The notes: generated by a model from the letters alone, not told the origin. A stretch of 17,143 bases of DNA from CAZXFG01 sp964640515 (GCA_964640515.1 CAZXFG010000012.1:1-17143); one strand, 5' to 3'. Numbered from the stretch's first letter, positions 7,790 to 15,049 are shown. Numbers and translations are program-made.

Positions 7790-9548
7790 ATGACTGATAC
7801 GCAAAGCANNNNNNNNNNCGCTCAAAAAAACCGGAGCCAATTGGAAGGCGCCTTGTCCGTTTCATCGGGAAAAAACGCCTTCTTTTATGGTACATCCGGA
7901 AAAGCAGATCTGGCATTGTTTTGGTTGCGGCAAAGGCGGAGATATCTTTTCTTTTGTCCAGGAAATTGAGGGTATGGATTTTCCGGAGACTTTGAAATTT
8001 TTGGCCGATAAAGCCGGAGTGAAATTAGAAAATAATTTTCAGAGCGAAGTGCAGAAAAGCCAGAAGAACCGGATTATGGAAATCAATGCCAAGGCCGCTT
8101 ATTTTTTCCATCGGTTTTTGTTGGATATTCCGGGAGCCAAATCCGCTCGGGAATATTTGGAACGCCGTCGGCTCAAAACCGAAACAATAGAGAAATGGCA
8201 AGTCGGCTACATTCCCGAGCAATGGGATTTACTGACGCGATATTTATTGAAGAAAGGTTATGGCATTGAAGATTTGGTGGCTTCCGGACTGACTATCAAG
8301 CGCGATGGCGCGGATGCCCAGACCGGTCGAGGTTTTTATGATCGTTTTCGGGGCCGGATTATGTTTCCGCTCTCTGACGCTCACGGCAATGTGGTGGGAT
8401 TTACCGGTCGGATTTTGGTGGAAAAGGAAAATTCCGGCGGAAAGTATGTGAATACGCCGCAGACTCCGGTTTATGATAAATCGCGGGTGATATATGGTTT
8501 AGACAAGGCCAAAAGTGAAATCAAGGCCAAAGATTTGACAGTGATGGTAGAAGGGCAGATGGATGTGATTGCCTGTCATCAGGCCGGCATGGCTAATGTA
8601 GCGGCCGCGTCAGGCACGGCTTTAACGCCCGAGCAGGTGAAATTACTTAAACGCTACTCCAATAATGTGGCTATTGCTTTTGACGCGGACGCGGCCGGTC
8701 AGAACGCGGCCAAGCGGGGGATTGATGTGGCTATGCAAGAAGGCATGAATATACGAGTGATTCAGATTCCTCCGGGCGAGGGCAAAGACGCTGATGAATG
8801 TTTGCAAAAAAATCCGGAAGTTTGGTTTAAAGCGGTCGCGGAAGCGGTGAGCGTGATGGATTGGTATTTTAAAAATATTTTATTTGGCGTCAATCTGCAT
8901 GACCCCAGAAAAAAACAGCAGACTGCCGATGCTTTATTGAATGAGGTTATAAAAATTCCGCATCCGGTGGAGCGGGATAGCTGGCTTCAGAAATTGGCTG
9001 ATACTTTAAATGTTGATTCATCCGTGTTGGCGGAAACGGCTAAAAAACGCCTGAAAAATTCGGTTCGTCCGTCCACGCCGGAGAATGTCCAACCCGTCTC
9101 CGGAGGTTCAATCGTATCGGGCGACCGGTATTATCTGCTGTTGAACGAGCTTTGGGCTTTATTCCTCAAATTTCCTCAAATTTTCGCGGCTTTTTATTCG
9201 GTGCTCAAGTCCGAATATTTCACCAATTCTTTGGCCGCCCCCCTTTACGAAATGGCTCAAAAGCAATATAATACCAATCATAAGCTGGATATCGGCCAAT
9301 TGCGTGATTATTTTGCCCGCGATAATCAGGAAAACTTCATAGATGTCCTTTTACTGCAGGCGGAAAAGGATTTTTCTGATTATAGTGAAGCCGAGGCGCA
9401 GAAAGAAGTGGAACTGTTGTTAGCCGATTTGAATCAACTGTGGGTGAAAAAACAAAAAGATTTTTTGGTCAGCGAGTTGAAGCGGGCGCAAGAATCTAAA
9501 GACCCGGACCGTGAAAATGAAATTTTAAAACAAATAATGAGTTTTTAA
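7790..9548 (+). CDS. dnaG: DNA primase DnaG, interrupted by an assembly gap
   Basis: Replication primase that makes RNA primers at the fork. The likely start is ATG 7790 (MTDTQS...), then 10 Ns. The reading frame resumes after the gap as LKKTGANWKAPCPFH, in the frame that continues through 7887 to 9548, so the protein does not begin at the internal ATG 7887. Domains: the N-terminal CHC2 zinc finger (CPFH and CFGCGKGGD), the RNA polymerase basic core, and a TOPRIM domain with VEGQMDV (about 8547-8567) and AFDADAAG (about 8676-8699) carrying the metal-binding acidic residues. A variable C-terminal helicase-interaction region follows. The frames on either side of the N run do not agree at 10 Ns: the missing length must be a multiple of three and is probably near 50 bases by comparison with other DnaG N termini. 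It is followed 8 bases later by rpoD, the usual dnaG-rpoD order. Confidence 0.92.
7809..7818. other. Assembly gap (10 N) inside dnaG
   Basis: Ten undetermined bases. DnaG residues expected between the start and LKKTGANW are missing, so the true gap is longer than drawn. Confidence 0.99.
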
Positions 9549-9556
9549 CATTATTT

Positions 9557-10852
9557 ATGGCGTTGAAACGAAAAAAACAAGAATCCGTCGGCAAAACCAA
9601 ACGGGGCCGGAAGCCGCGTTATAAGAAAACCAGGCCAAAGTCAAAAAAGAAAACAAAACATCAGCTCGGCAAAATCAAGCCGGGCAAACTGACAAGGAAA
9701 AAGTTTTTCAAACATAAGATTAAGGTTAAAAAATCGCCGGAATTGGAACTATTGGTCATTCCCAGCCCCGCTCAAATTTGGGGTTTGGTATATAAAGGGC
9801 GTAACCGCGGTTTTTTGACCGAGACCGAAATCATGACGGTTTTTTCTAGACCTGAACGCTATTTGGATTTGTATGAGGGTTTTCTGGATATCATGGAAAG
9901 AAACAGTATTACGGTGGTAGAAGCCGCTTCCAGTTTGTTGGGAGGCCGGCAACAGCAGGGGGACACGCTTAAACAATTTCAAGGAGCGCACCCGGATACG
10001 GATTCGCCTTTTGATTTAGGACAGATTTCTTCGGATTCAATCCAGATGTATCTGCGCGAGATAGGTAAAATTCCGTTGTTAAAAACCGAAGAAGAGGTGG
10101 CGCTGGCTCGTCGCAAAGAAAAAGGGGACAAAGACGCGGAACGCAAATTAATTGAAGCTAACCTTCGTTTGGTGGTTTCTATCGCCAAGAAATTCGTCGG
10201 CAAGACCTTGTCGCTTTTGGATTTGATTCAGGAAGGCAATATCGGACTTTTTCGCGCGGTTAAAAAATTTGATTACCGCAAAGGTTATAAATTTTCCACC
10301 TATGCCACTTGGTGGATTCGCCAGGCCATCACCCGCGCTCTGGCTGATCAATCTCGCACCATTCGCATTCCCGTGCATATGGTGGAAACGATCAATCGTT
10401 TCCAACAGATTCAGCGTCAGTTAACGCAGGATCTGGGACGCGATCCCACGCCGGAAGAATTAGCGGCTGAAATGGGCGAAGAAATAGGAAAAATCAATCA
10501 AATCATTAAGATTTCGCAAGACACCGTGTCTCTGGAGGTGTCAGTGGGCGGAGATGACGATGAAGATACTTCATTACAGGATTTTATTGAAGACATTAAA
10601 AATGTTTCTCCTTCCCGGTCCGCCGGTTTGGAAATTTTGCGCGATTATGTGCGCGAAGCGGTAAAAAGTTTGTCTCCGCGCGAGCAAAAGATTTTGGAAA
10701 TGCGTTTTGGATTGACCGATGGAGTGACTCACACTTTGGAAGAAGTGGGACAGGAATTTGGCGTGACCCGCGAGCGCATTCGCCAGATTGAAGCCAAGGC
10801 CTTGGAAAAAATACAGGGCATGGATATCATCGGAAAGTTGAGAGATTACTAA
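9557..10852 (+). CDS. rpoD: Primary sigma factor RpoD (sigma-70) with basic N-terminal extension
   Basis: Housekeeping sigma factor, 431 aa. Residues 1-60 form an extremely basic tail (29 Lys/Arg) that is not part of the usual family. Residues about 65-130 resemble region 1.1. Region 1.2 begins near 157 (SSDSIQMYLREIGKIPLL). Region 2 includes NLRLVVSIAKKF, DLIQEGNIGLFRAVKKFDY and the -10 recognition helix around TWWIRQAITRALADQ (about 251-265). Region 3 is about 275-330. Region 4.2 with the helix-turn-helix TLEEVGQEFGVTRERIRQIE (about 393-412) reads the -35 box. The sequence agrees with the TTGACA/TATAAT-like promoters seen in this window. The ATG is 8 bases after the dnaG stop, with no Shine-Dalgarno site. 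A 124-bp palindrome with a T tract follows the stop. Confidence 0.95.
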   Translation: MALKRKKQESVGKTKRGRKPRYKKTRPKSKKKTKHQLGKIKPGKLTRKKFFKHKIKVKKSPELELLVIPSPAQIWGLVYKGRNRGFLTETEIMTVFSRPERYLDLYEGFLDIMERNSITVVEAASSLLGGRQQQGDTLKQFQGAHPDTDSPFDLGQISSDSIQMYLREIGKIPLLKTEEEVALARRKEKGDKDAERKLIEANLRLVVSIAKKFVGKTLSLLDLIQEGNIGLFRAVKKFDYRKGYKFSTYATWWIRQAITRALADQSRTIRIPVHMVETINRFQQIQRQLTQDLGRDPTPEELAAEMGEEIGKINQIIKISQDTVSLEVSVGGDDDEDTSLQDFIEDIKNVSPSRSAGLEILRDYVREAVKSLSPREQKILEMRFGLTDGVTHTLEEVGQEFGVTRERIRQIEAKALEKIQGMDIIGKLRDY

Positions 10853-10859
10853 AGTCAGC

Positions 10860-10983
10860 GGTAATTAGTCTATACCCTTTCGCGAACAGTGTCGGCTCGC
10901 CCGCGGGCTCACCGCACTTCAGATCTCGCCCCGACGCCAGGTCGGGGCTCCGATATGCCGCTCAAGGGTATAGACTAATTACC
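10860..10983. repeat. 124-bp palindrome with 20-bp perfect arms
   Basis: GGTAATTAGTCTATACCCTT (10860-10879) is exactly complementary to 10964-10983. The 84-base interior is GC-rich and contains an 8-bp hairpin GCCCCGAC-GCCAG-GTCGGGGC (10928-10948). It lies between the rpoD stop and murG. It could be a small non-autonomous repeat, and in RNA it would form a large branched stem. Confidence 0.85.
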
Positions 10984-10992
10984 TCGTTTTTT
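10964..10992 (+). terminator. Possible rho-independent terminator after rpoD
   Basis: The right arm of the 20-bp palindrome is followed after three bases (TCG) by six Ts (10987-10992). With the left arm at 10860-10879 this makes a stem plus U tract, though with an unusually large loop. Confidence 0.4.
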
Positions 10993-11006
10993 AAGTCAAT
11001 GACTTA
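10992..11006. repeat. 15-bp palindrome before murG
   Basis: TAAGTCA-A-TGACTTA, perfect 7-bp arms around one A, ending 3 bases before the murG ATG. Position and symmetry suggest a dimeric-regulator operator or a translation-blocking hairpin. Low certainty. Confidence 0.35.
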
Positions 11007-11009
11007 TTT

Positions 11010-11984
11010 ATGAAGATCGTACTTTCTGGAGGTGGGACTTTAGGACCGGTAGTGCCGCTCCTAGTGATGGCCGAAGCTTATCGCCGAGTCCATCCGGAAG
11101 TGGAGTTTATTTGGGTCGGCACCAAAACCGGTCCGGAAAAGGATTTGGTCGCGCAACACCAAATTCCTTTTTTTATTATTGCCGCGGGCAAGTGGCGCCG
11201 GTACTTTTCTTTTTTGAATGTGATTGACCTGATTAAAGTTAAGACGGCTTTTTTTCAGTCTTTATTTTTACTCTGGCGGGAAAAACCGGATTTAATGATT
11301 ACCGTGGGCGGTTTTGTCAGCGTGCCTTTGCATTGGGCCGGCGCTTTGCTCCGGATACCGACCTGGGTGCATCAACAGGACGCGCGTCCGGGCTTGGCTA
11401 ATTTATTGATGAGTGGCCCGGCCAAAAAAGTAACTACGGCTTTAAAAGGGAGCATTAAATATTTTAAAAATAAAAATGCCGAATGGGTCGGCAACCCGGT
11501 GCGCGATTTAAGCGTGAGTAATTTTTTGGATTCTAAAGCCCGATTTAATATACCGGAAAAGGCGGTGACTATTTTTGCCATGGGCGGAGGAACAGGGTCG
11601 GTTAGAGTTAATCAATTAGTGGTGGAGGCCCTAGGATATTGGCCCAAAGATTGGCAGGTGATTCATCTGGTGGGCAAAGAGAGGCCGAAAGAGTCGGCCG
11701 CTAACGCCTCTAAACTATTTCCCAATTACCGCGCTTATGAGTTTTTTACGGATGAGATGAAGGACGCTTACGCGGCCGCTGATGTGGTGATTACGCGAGC
11801 CGGTTTTGCTTCACTCACCGAATTGGCTTCTTTGAGCAAAGCGGCGGTAGTGATTCCTATGCCTGACACGCACCAGGAAGACAACGCTAAATATTTGGCC
11901 AAAGAAAAAGCGGTTATTTTTTTTGACCAGCAGACGGCCAGCGGGTCTAAGTTGGCCAAGACAGTGGAAGAATTAGTGGCTGAT
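11010..11984 (+). CDS. murG: MurG-type lipid II GlcNAc transferase, 3' end lost in gap
   Basis: Membrane-associated GT-B glycosyltransferase that adds GlcNAc to lipid I to make lipid II for peptidoglycan. 325 residues are visible before the 100-N gap; the family is usually about 350-370 aa. N-terminal half: the glycine-rich loop SGGGTLGPVVPLL (about 6-18), TVGGFVSVP (about 97-105) and WVHQQDARPGLANLL, the acceptor side of MurG. C-terminal half: GGGTGSVRVN, then RAGFASLTELASLSKAAVVIP and DTHQEDNAKYL, the UDP-GlcNAc binding signature. Unusual point: the first loop reads GGGTLGP where textbook MurG has GGTGGH, so the loop histidine is absent. It is not clustered with mur/fts genes here. Start ATG 11010; no Shine-Dalgarno site. 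The opposite-strand mtaB converges on it within the gap. Confidence 0.85.
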
Positions 11985-12084
11985 NNNNNNNNNNNNNNNN
12001 NNNNNNNNNNNNNNNNNNNNNNNNNNNNNNNNNNNNNNNNNNNNNNNNNNNNNNNNNNNNNNNNNNNNNNNNNNNNNNNNNNNN
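11985..12084. other. Assembly gap (100 N)
   Basis: Exactly 100 Ns, the conventional length for a gap of unknown size. It removes the 3' ends of murG (plus) and mtaB (minus), so any gene or terminator between them is unseen and the true distance is unknown. Confidence 0.99.
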
Positions 12085-13299
12085 ATTTATTTCTATATTA
12101 ACGATTTTATTTTTCAGATTTTTGGCGGATTTGGATTTTACCCTTAGATACTCCGGCGTATAGCCCCACCAGGCGCCGGATTTTTTATGCTCAAATAATA
12201 CCGCAGAGCCGCGGCCGATAAATTGTCGGGCAAATTCCTTGGTCGCTTGGTCGGCGATGGTTTTTAATTTTTCGGCTCGGCTGGTTTTAATTTTATCCGA
12301 TACCTGGTCGGGCATCTTGGCGGCCTGGGTATTTGGACGGGGAGAAAAAGGAAAAATATGCACTTTGCCAAATTGGATTTTTTTTACCAGAGCGCAGGTT
12401 GCGGCAAAATCTTCTTCATCCTCTCCGGGGAAGCCGATGATAATGTCGGTGGTAAAAGAAAAGAGAGGATTACTTTTTCTTAATTTGTTTACAATTTCCA
12501 GATATTTTTTCGCCGTGTAAAGGCGGTTCATCTTTTTGAGCGTAATATCAGAACCGGATTGCAAAGAAAGATGCCAATGGGGGAGAAGACGGGGAGATTG
12601 GGAATAGAGGTGGATTAATCGGTTGGAAATGAGGCGAGGGTCCAGCGAACCTAGACGAAGACGAGGTATTTTTGTTTCTTCTAATATTTTTTTTAGCAAA
12701 GCGGTTAGGTTTGTGGCGCCATCATAGTATTGGCAGATATTTACGCCGGTCAAAACTATTTCTAAATAGCCATCTTTTTCTGCCGATTTGATTTTGGCTA
12801 TTATTTTTTCCGCTGGCACTGATTGAGCGCGGCCGCGGAAAGAAGGAACAATACAATAGGCGCAGTTGAAATTGCAACCGGTTTGAATTTTGATAAACGC
12901 CCTGGTTCTGTCCTTACTGTCATTGCGAGGAGCCCCGTTACAAGGTCGGGGCGACGAAGCAATCCCCAGTTTAAGAGATTGCTTCGTCGCTCCGCTCCTC
13001 GCAATGACATGTTTTATCACTTCTTCATTATTCCTCGCCACAAAATCTATTTCCGCGATATTTTTATTTTCCAAACAGCCCACCGCAATAACATAGGCCC
13101 CGGAGCGTTTGAGACGGCGGATCATGGCGCGGGTGGATTGGCTGGCTCCGCTGGTCACGGCGCAAGCGCGCACTATGGCGATATTTTCCCCGTGTTCAAT
13201 CGGTACGACGGAAAAACCTAGTTTGACTAGGTCTTTTTTTAACTCATCGGTTTCCGCTTGATTGAGTTTACAGCCAAAGGTATGAAAGGATACTTTCAT
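12085..13299 (-). CDS. mtaB: MtaB-type tRNA (t6A37) methylthiotransferase, 3' end lost in gap
   Basis: Radical-SAM enzyme that adds a methylthio group to t6A37 of tRNAs, turning it into ms2t6A. The methylthiotransferase N-terminal domain has the cluster cysteines C10 (FGCKLNQAE, MtaB-like), C46 (RACAVTSGA) and C75 (AVGCLE). The radical-SAM CxxxCxxC is C142/C146/C149 (GCNFNCAYC). TGVNICQY, LSLQSGSD and TDIIIGFPGE follow, then the start of a C-terminal TRAM domain cut by the gap. About 405 residues are visible. Residues about 97-128, between the first two domains, are encoded by a 92-bp palindromic repeat (12918-13009) read through in frame. Before C46 the usual Asn-Thr is Arg-Ala. ATG 13299 has no Shine-Dalgarno site; a TATAAT-type promoter lies at 13328-13355. 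Confidence 0.9.
12918..13009. repeat. Palindromic repeat element inserted in frame in mtaB
   Basis: The outer arms TGTCATTGCGAGGAGC (12918-12933) and 12994-13009 are perfect 16-bp inverted repeats. The inner arms GCGACGAAGCAATC (12951-12964) and 12977-12990 are perfect 14-bp inverted repeats. The left arm has an extra small hairpin GCCCCG...CGGGGC (12932-12952) that the right arm lacks. The GTCATTGCGAGGAGC...GCGACGAAGCAATC pattern is a dispersed palindrome I recognise from several bacterial lineages, including palindromic elements found inside Rickettsia genes. Its translation, with ARSGATKQS and APRNDS, is the characteristic peptide of that family. No stop codon is introduced. Confidence 0.9.
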
Positions 13300-13327
13300 G
13301 AAAAGGGATTATAGTTTTGTTCCATAT

Positions 13328-13355
13328 ATTATACTTTTTTGGGATTAAAAATCAA
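13328..13355 (-). promoter_or_regulatory. Probable promoter of mtaB
   Basis: On the minus strand TTGATT (13355-13350), a 16-base spacer and TATAAT (13333-13328). A second TATAAT lies at 13313-13308 but has no good -35. The leader before ATG 13299 would be about 22-28 bases. Confidence 0.55.
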
Positions 13356-13365
13356 GATTAAAATA

Positions 13366-13394
13366 AAAACACCTCGTCAGAGACAAGGTGTTTT
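13366..13394 (-). terminator. Rho-independent terminator between the GC-rich island and mtaB
   Basis: AAAACACCT (13366-13374) and AGGTGTTTT (13386-13394) form a perfect 9-bp stem with an 11-base loop, followed on the minus strand by a T-rich tract. It would stop transcripts of the minus-strand gene at 13521-13967 before the mtaB promoter. Confidence 0.7.
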
Positions 13395-13402
13395 AAAGTA
13401 TA

Positions 13403-13465
13403 AGCTTCCCAGCTCCTCAAAACAGTCAAAAATTAACTGCTTTGAGGACACGGAGCTGGGAAGCT
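13403..13465. repeat. 63-bp stem-loop element at the left edge of the GC-rich island
   Basis: AGCTTCCCAGCTCC (13403-13416) pairs perfectly with 13452-13465 (14 bp). A second inner stem CCTCAAA/TTTGAGG (13415-13421 with 13441-13447) and a CAGT/ACTG tip give a layered hairpin. GC-rich sequence begins immediately after it. Confidence 0.7.
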
Positions 13466-13475
13466 GCCGTGCCCT

Positions 13476-13509
13476 GGGTTCCGTACTCCGGGGAGGAGCG
13501 CGGGAACCC
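13476..13509. repeat. GC-rich hairpin downstream of the 148-aa exported-protein gene
   Basis: GGGTTCC (13476-13482) pairs with GGAACCC (13503-13509), with a nested CTCC/GGAG. There is no T tract on either side, so it is more likely an mRNA 3'-end structure than a terminator by itself. Confidence 0.4.
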
Positions 13510-13520
13510 GAGGGTGTAGG

Positions 13521-13967
13521 TCAGCGGGCGTCGGCCATCGTCGGCGGGAGCGGGCCCTCCTGGGCCTGCTGCCTTTGATCCTGGGCCCACTCGGCGGCGG
13601 TGTCTACTGCCCGAGTTGAGAGGTCGAAGACCTCTTTCAATTCAGGACAGCATCCTGCCGTCTCGACGAACGCAGAAGCAGTCGCCGCCGCTTCTGCGGC
13701 CCTGTCCCAGAGGGTAGTAGTGTTTTCTGCCATTGCCTCGCGGATCAGCCGAACTACTTCGCGGGCTCGCCAGACGATCATCTGGCCGTCGTTGGTGACT
13801 CCGGCGTGCGTTGCGGCCCAGGATTGGGCCTGGGTCAGAGAGAACTCCGCGGCTTCGAGAGCCGCTCCCGACTTCGTCACGATGACGGGGGCGGCGGCGG
13901 TGGCCGCCTGGACGGTGAGAGGGGAGAAGAGGCAGAAGAAGAGGAACAGGATGCCGAGGAACTTCAT
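13521..13967 (-). CDS. Unrecognised exported Ala-rich helical protein
   Basis: 148 aa. I start it at ATG 13967 rather than the upstream in-frame codons. This ATG has a strong Shine-Dalgarno site (GGAGG, 7-base spacer) and is the first residue of a clear Sec signal peptide (MKFLGILFLFFCLFSPLTVQA, probable cleavage before ATAAAP). The mature part is rich in Ala and Glu and looks helical, with AALEAAEFSLTQAQSWAATHA and AREVVRLIREAMAE, and one adjacent cysteine pair (GCCPE). It ends in a Pro/Gln-containing tail. I do not recognise a family. A near-perfect sigma-70 promoter precedes it (14062-14090) and a terminator follows (13366-13394), so it is a single-gene unit. Composition and ribosome-binding site differ from most of the window. 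An open frame on the other strand (13600-13983) lacks these signals. Confidence 0.75.
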   Translation of the reverse strand: MKFLGILFLFFCLFSPLTVQAATAAAPVIVTKSGAALEAAEFSLTQAQSWAATHAGVTNDGQMIVWRAREVVRLIREAMAENTTTLWDRAAEAAATASAFVETAGCCPELKEVFDLSTRAVDTAAEWAQDQRQQAQEGPLPPTMADAR

Positions 13968-14061
13968 GTCGTACCCTCCCTGAATTTCAGTCCGCATGAT
14001 TGTTTTTAGGTGCTGACAAGCGGTTTGCGGACTCAACCGTCTGTCAAATTGAGCAAGCTAG

Positions 14062-14090
14062 ATTGTACCACAAGGACGAGATTCTGTCAA
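14062..14090 (-). promoter_or_regulatory. Near-consensus sigma-70 promoter for the 148-aa exported-protein gene
   Basis: On the minus strand TTGACA (14090-14085), a 17-base spacer and TACAAT (14067-14062). That is 11 of 12 consensus positions. The leader to ATG 13967 would be roughly 88 bases. Confidence 0.8.
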
Positions 14091-14148
14091 ACGGATATCT
14101 GTTTATCTAGGGAATATGTTTTTTGTCTTAAATTGGCCGTATATAAAC

Positions 14149-14168
14149 AAAAAACAGCCGTTAGGCTG
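14149..14168 (-). terminator. Rho-independent terminator after the 215-aa exported-protein gene
   Basis: On the minus strand CAGCC-TAAC-GGCTG (14168-14155) is followed directly by six Ts (14154-14149) and more T-rich sequence. The stem is short (5 bp) but the U tract is good. Confidence 0.6.
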
Positions 14169-14189
14169 ATTATAGAAGAAGGGGGGGGT

Positions 14190-14220
14190 GGGGCGCGCCT
14201 GCTAACAGGTCGCCCGCCCC
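14190..14220. repeat. GC-rich hairpin in the 14037-14324 intergenic region
   Basis: CCTG-CTAA-CAGG at the tip (14198-14209) with GGGGCG/CGCCC-type outer pairing. A second hairpin CGGGGA-TAAG-TCCCCG (14305-14320) lies just past the stop of the 215-aa gene. Apart from these, the promoter at 14062 and the terminator at 14149, I see nothing else in the intergenic stretch. Confidence 0.45.
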
Positions 14221-14324
14221 GAGATATGTGCCGACCCACAGACCAGTGAGCAGCTGGCTGACTATGGGCGGTGTGAGAAAAGGGCGGCGGAAACGCGGTA
14301 GAAACGGGGATAAGTCCCCGGGGT

Positions 14325-14972
14325 TCACCAGGGCAGCAGCTTCTTGCGAAGGATCATGGCCGGTGGCATGGGCCCGGTGGCCGACCTCCCGGTCACGATG
14401 CGGATCGCCGGAGCCCAGGTGGCTAGCATCACCGGGGCACCAGTGAACCTCCCGAACTCAGGATTGATCAGCCAGTGATTCAGAGGAGAGATCATCACCG
14501 GGGCACCGGTGAACTCCCCAGAGGACATGACCCAGACGAAGGCATCTTCCTTCGACTGGATCATCTCGCTCGGCATGTGGATGAAGGGGAGGAAGTCATG
14601 CCCCTCCAGGGCCGGTGTCAGCCCTCCGAAGAGCATGGTCACTGGTTCAGAGCTGTTGGGGACGAGCATCATCATGGGAAGTGAAGGTATGATGACCACC
14701 TTCTCCCATGTGGTCCAGCCAGCCTCCCTGATGGTCTCCATGATGGTCGCTGCGTGGCTGTTGAAGGGGTTGGGGTTGAAGACGAGAAGGGACTCCGCGT
14801 CCAGCCCGACGTTCTGGGTGTGGATGAACTCTTCTCCTCCGAGGTTGCCCACGACGATCGTGTGCGCGGGCGGTGCTCTGTTGGGCATGGCGCAGATCGC
14901 GCTCGCCCACAGGAACATCGCCAGCCCTGCCAGGATGGCAGTCGGCAACATCGGATGTCCTCTCGTTGGCAT
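14325..14972 (-). CDS. Unrecognised exported protein with repeated FTGAPVM motif
   Basis: 215 aa from ATG 14972, which has GGAGG with a 9-base spacer. A second ATG at codon 8 also has a purine-rich site and would give 208 aa. Either form begins with a signal peptide (core LPTAILAGLAMFLWASAICA). The mature protein starts near NRAPPAHTIVVGNLGGEEFIH, is rich in Pro, Met and Trp, has no cysteine after the signal region and shows no catalytic motif I recognise. FTGAPVM occurs twice, 22 codons apart (DNA copies 14427-14448 and 14493-14514, 22 bases with one mismatch). A promoter at 15101-15129 and a terminator at 14149-14168 bracket it as a single unit. Like its neighbour it is GC-rich with a strong ribosome-binding site, suggesting a different origin from the rest of the window. 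Function unknown. Confidence 0.72.
   Translation of the reverse strand: MPTRGHPMLPTAILAGLAMFLWASAICAMPNRAPPAHTIVVGNLGGEEFIHTQNVGLDAESLLVFNPNPFNSHAATIMETIREAGWTTWEKVVIIPSLPMMMLVPNSSEPVTMLFGGLTPALEGHDFLPFIHMPSEMIQSKEDAFVWVMSSGEFTGAPVMISPLNHWLINPEFGRFTGAPVMLATWAPAIRIVTGRSATGPMPPAMILRKKLLPW
14427..14514. repeat. In-frame direct repeat within the exported-protein gene
   Basis: Two 22-bp copies at 14427-14448 and 14493-14514, sharing CATCACCGGGGCACC and differing at one base. The 66-bp offset keeps frame. Both encode FTGAPVM on the minus strand. Confidence 0.85.
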
Positions 14973-15049
14973 CGTTCACCACCTCCGATGAGATTGTTGT
15001 TGGCCAAGTGCGCGGTTTCCTCTTCCCAGAGGGCTGAATGCGGCTGCTC

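Noticed and set aside
7710..7916. Minus-strand open frame across the 10-N gap
   Set aside because: It crosses undetermined bases and lies opposite dnaG and the permease end; no start signals.
12823..13221. Plus-strand open frame across the mtaB palindrome
   Set aside because: The palindrome reads open on both strands by its symmetry. The rest is antisense to conserved radical-SAM motifs.
13403..13465. Integron attC site
   Set aside because: The stem-loop lacks the paired R and L core boxes of attC, and no integron integrase is present.
13600..13983. Plus-strand 127-residue open frame opposite the 148-aa exported-protein gene
   Set aside because: The minus strand has the signal peptide, Shine-Dalgarno site and consensus promoter; the plus frame has none and follows from high GC.
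14509..14991. Plus-strand 160-residue open frame opposite the 215-aa exported-protein gene
   Set aside because: It is an antisense shadow. The minus-strand frame has a signal peptide, ribosome-binding site, promoter and terminator.
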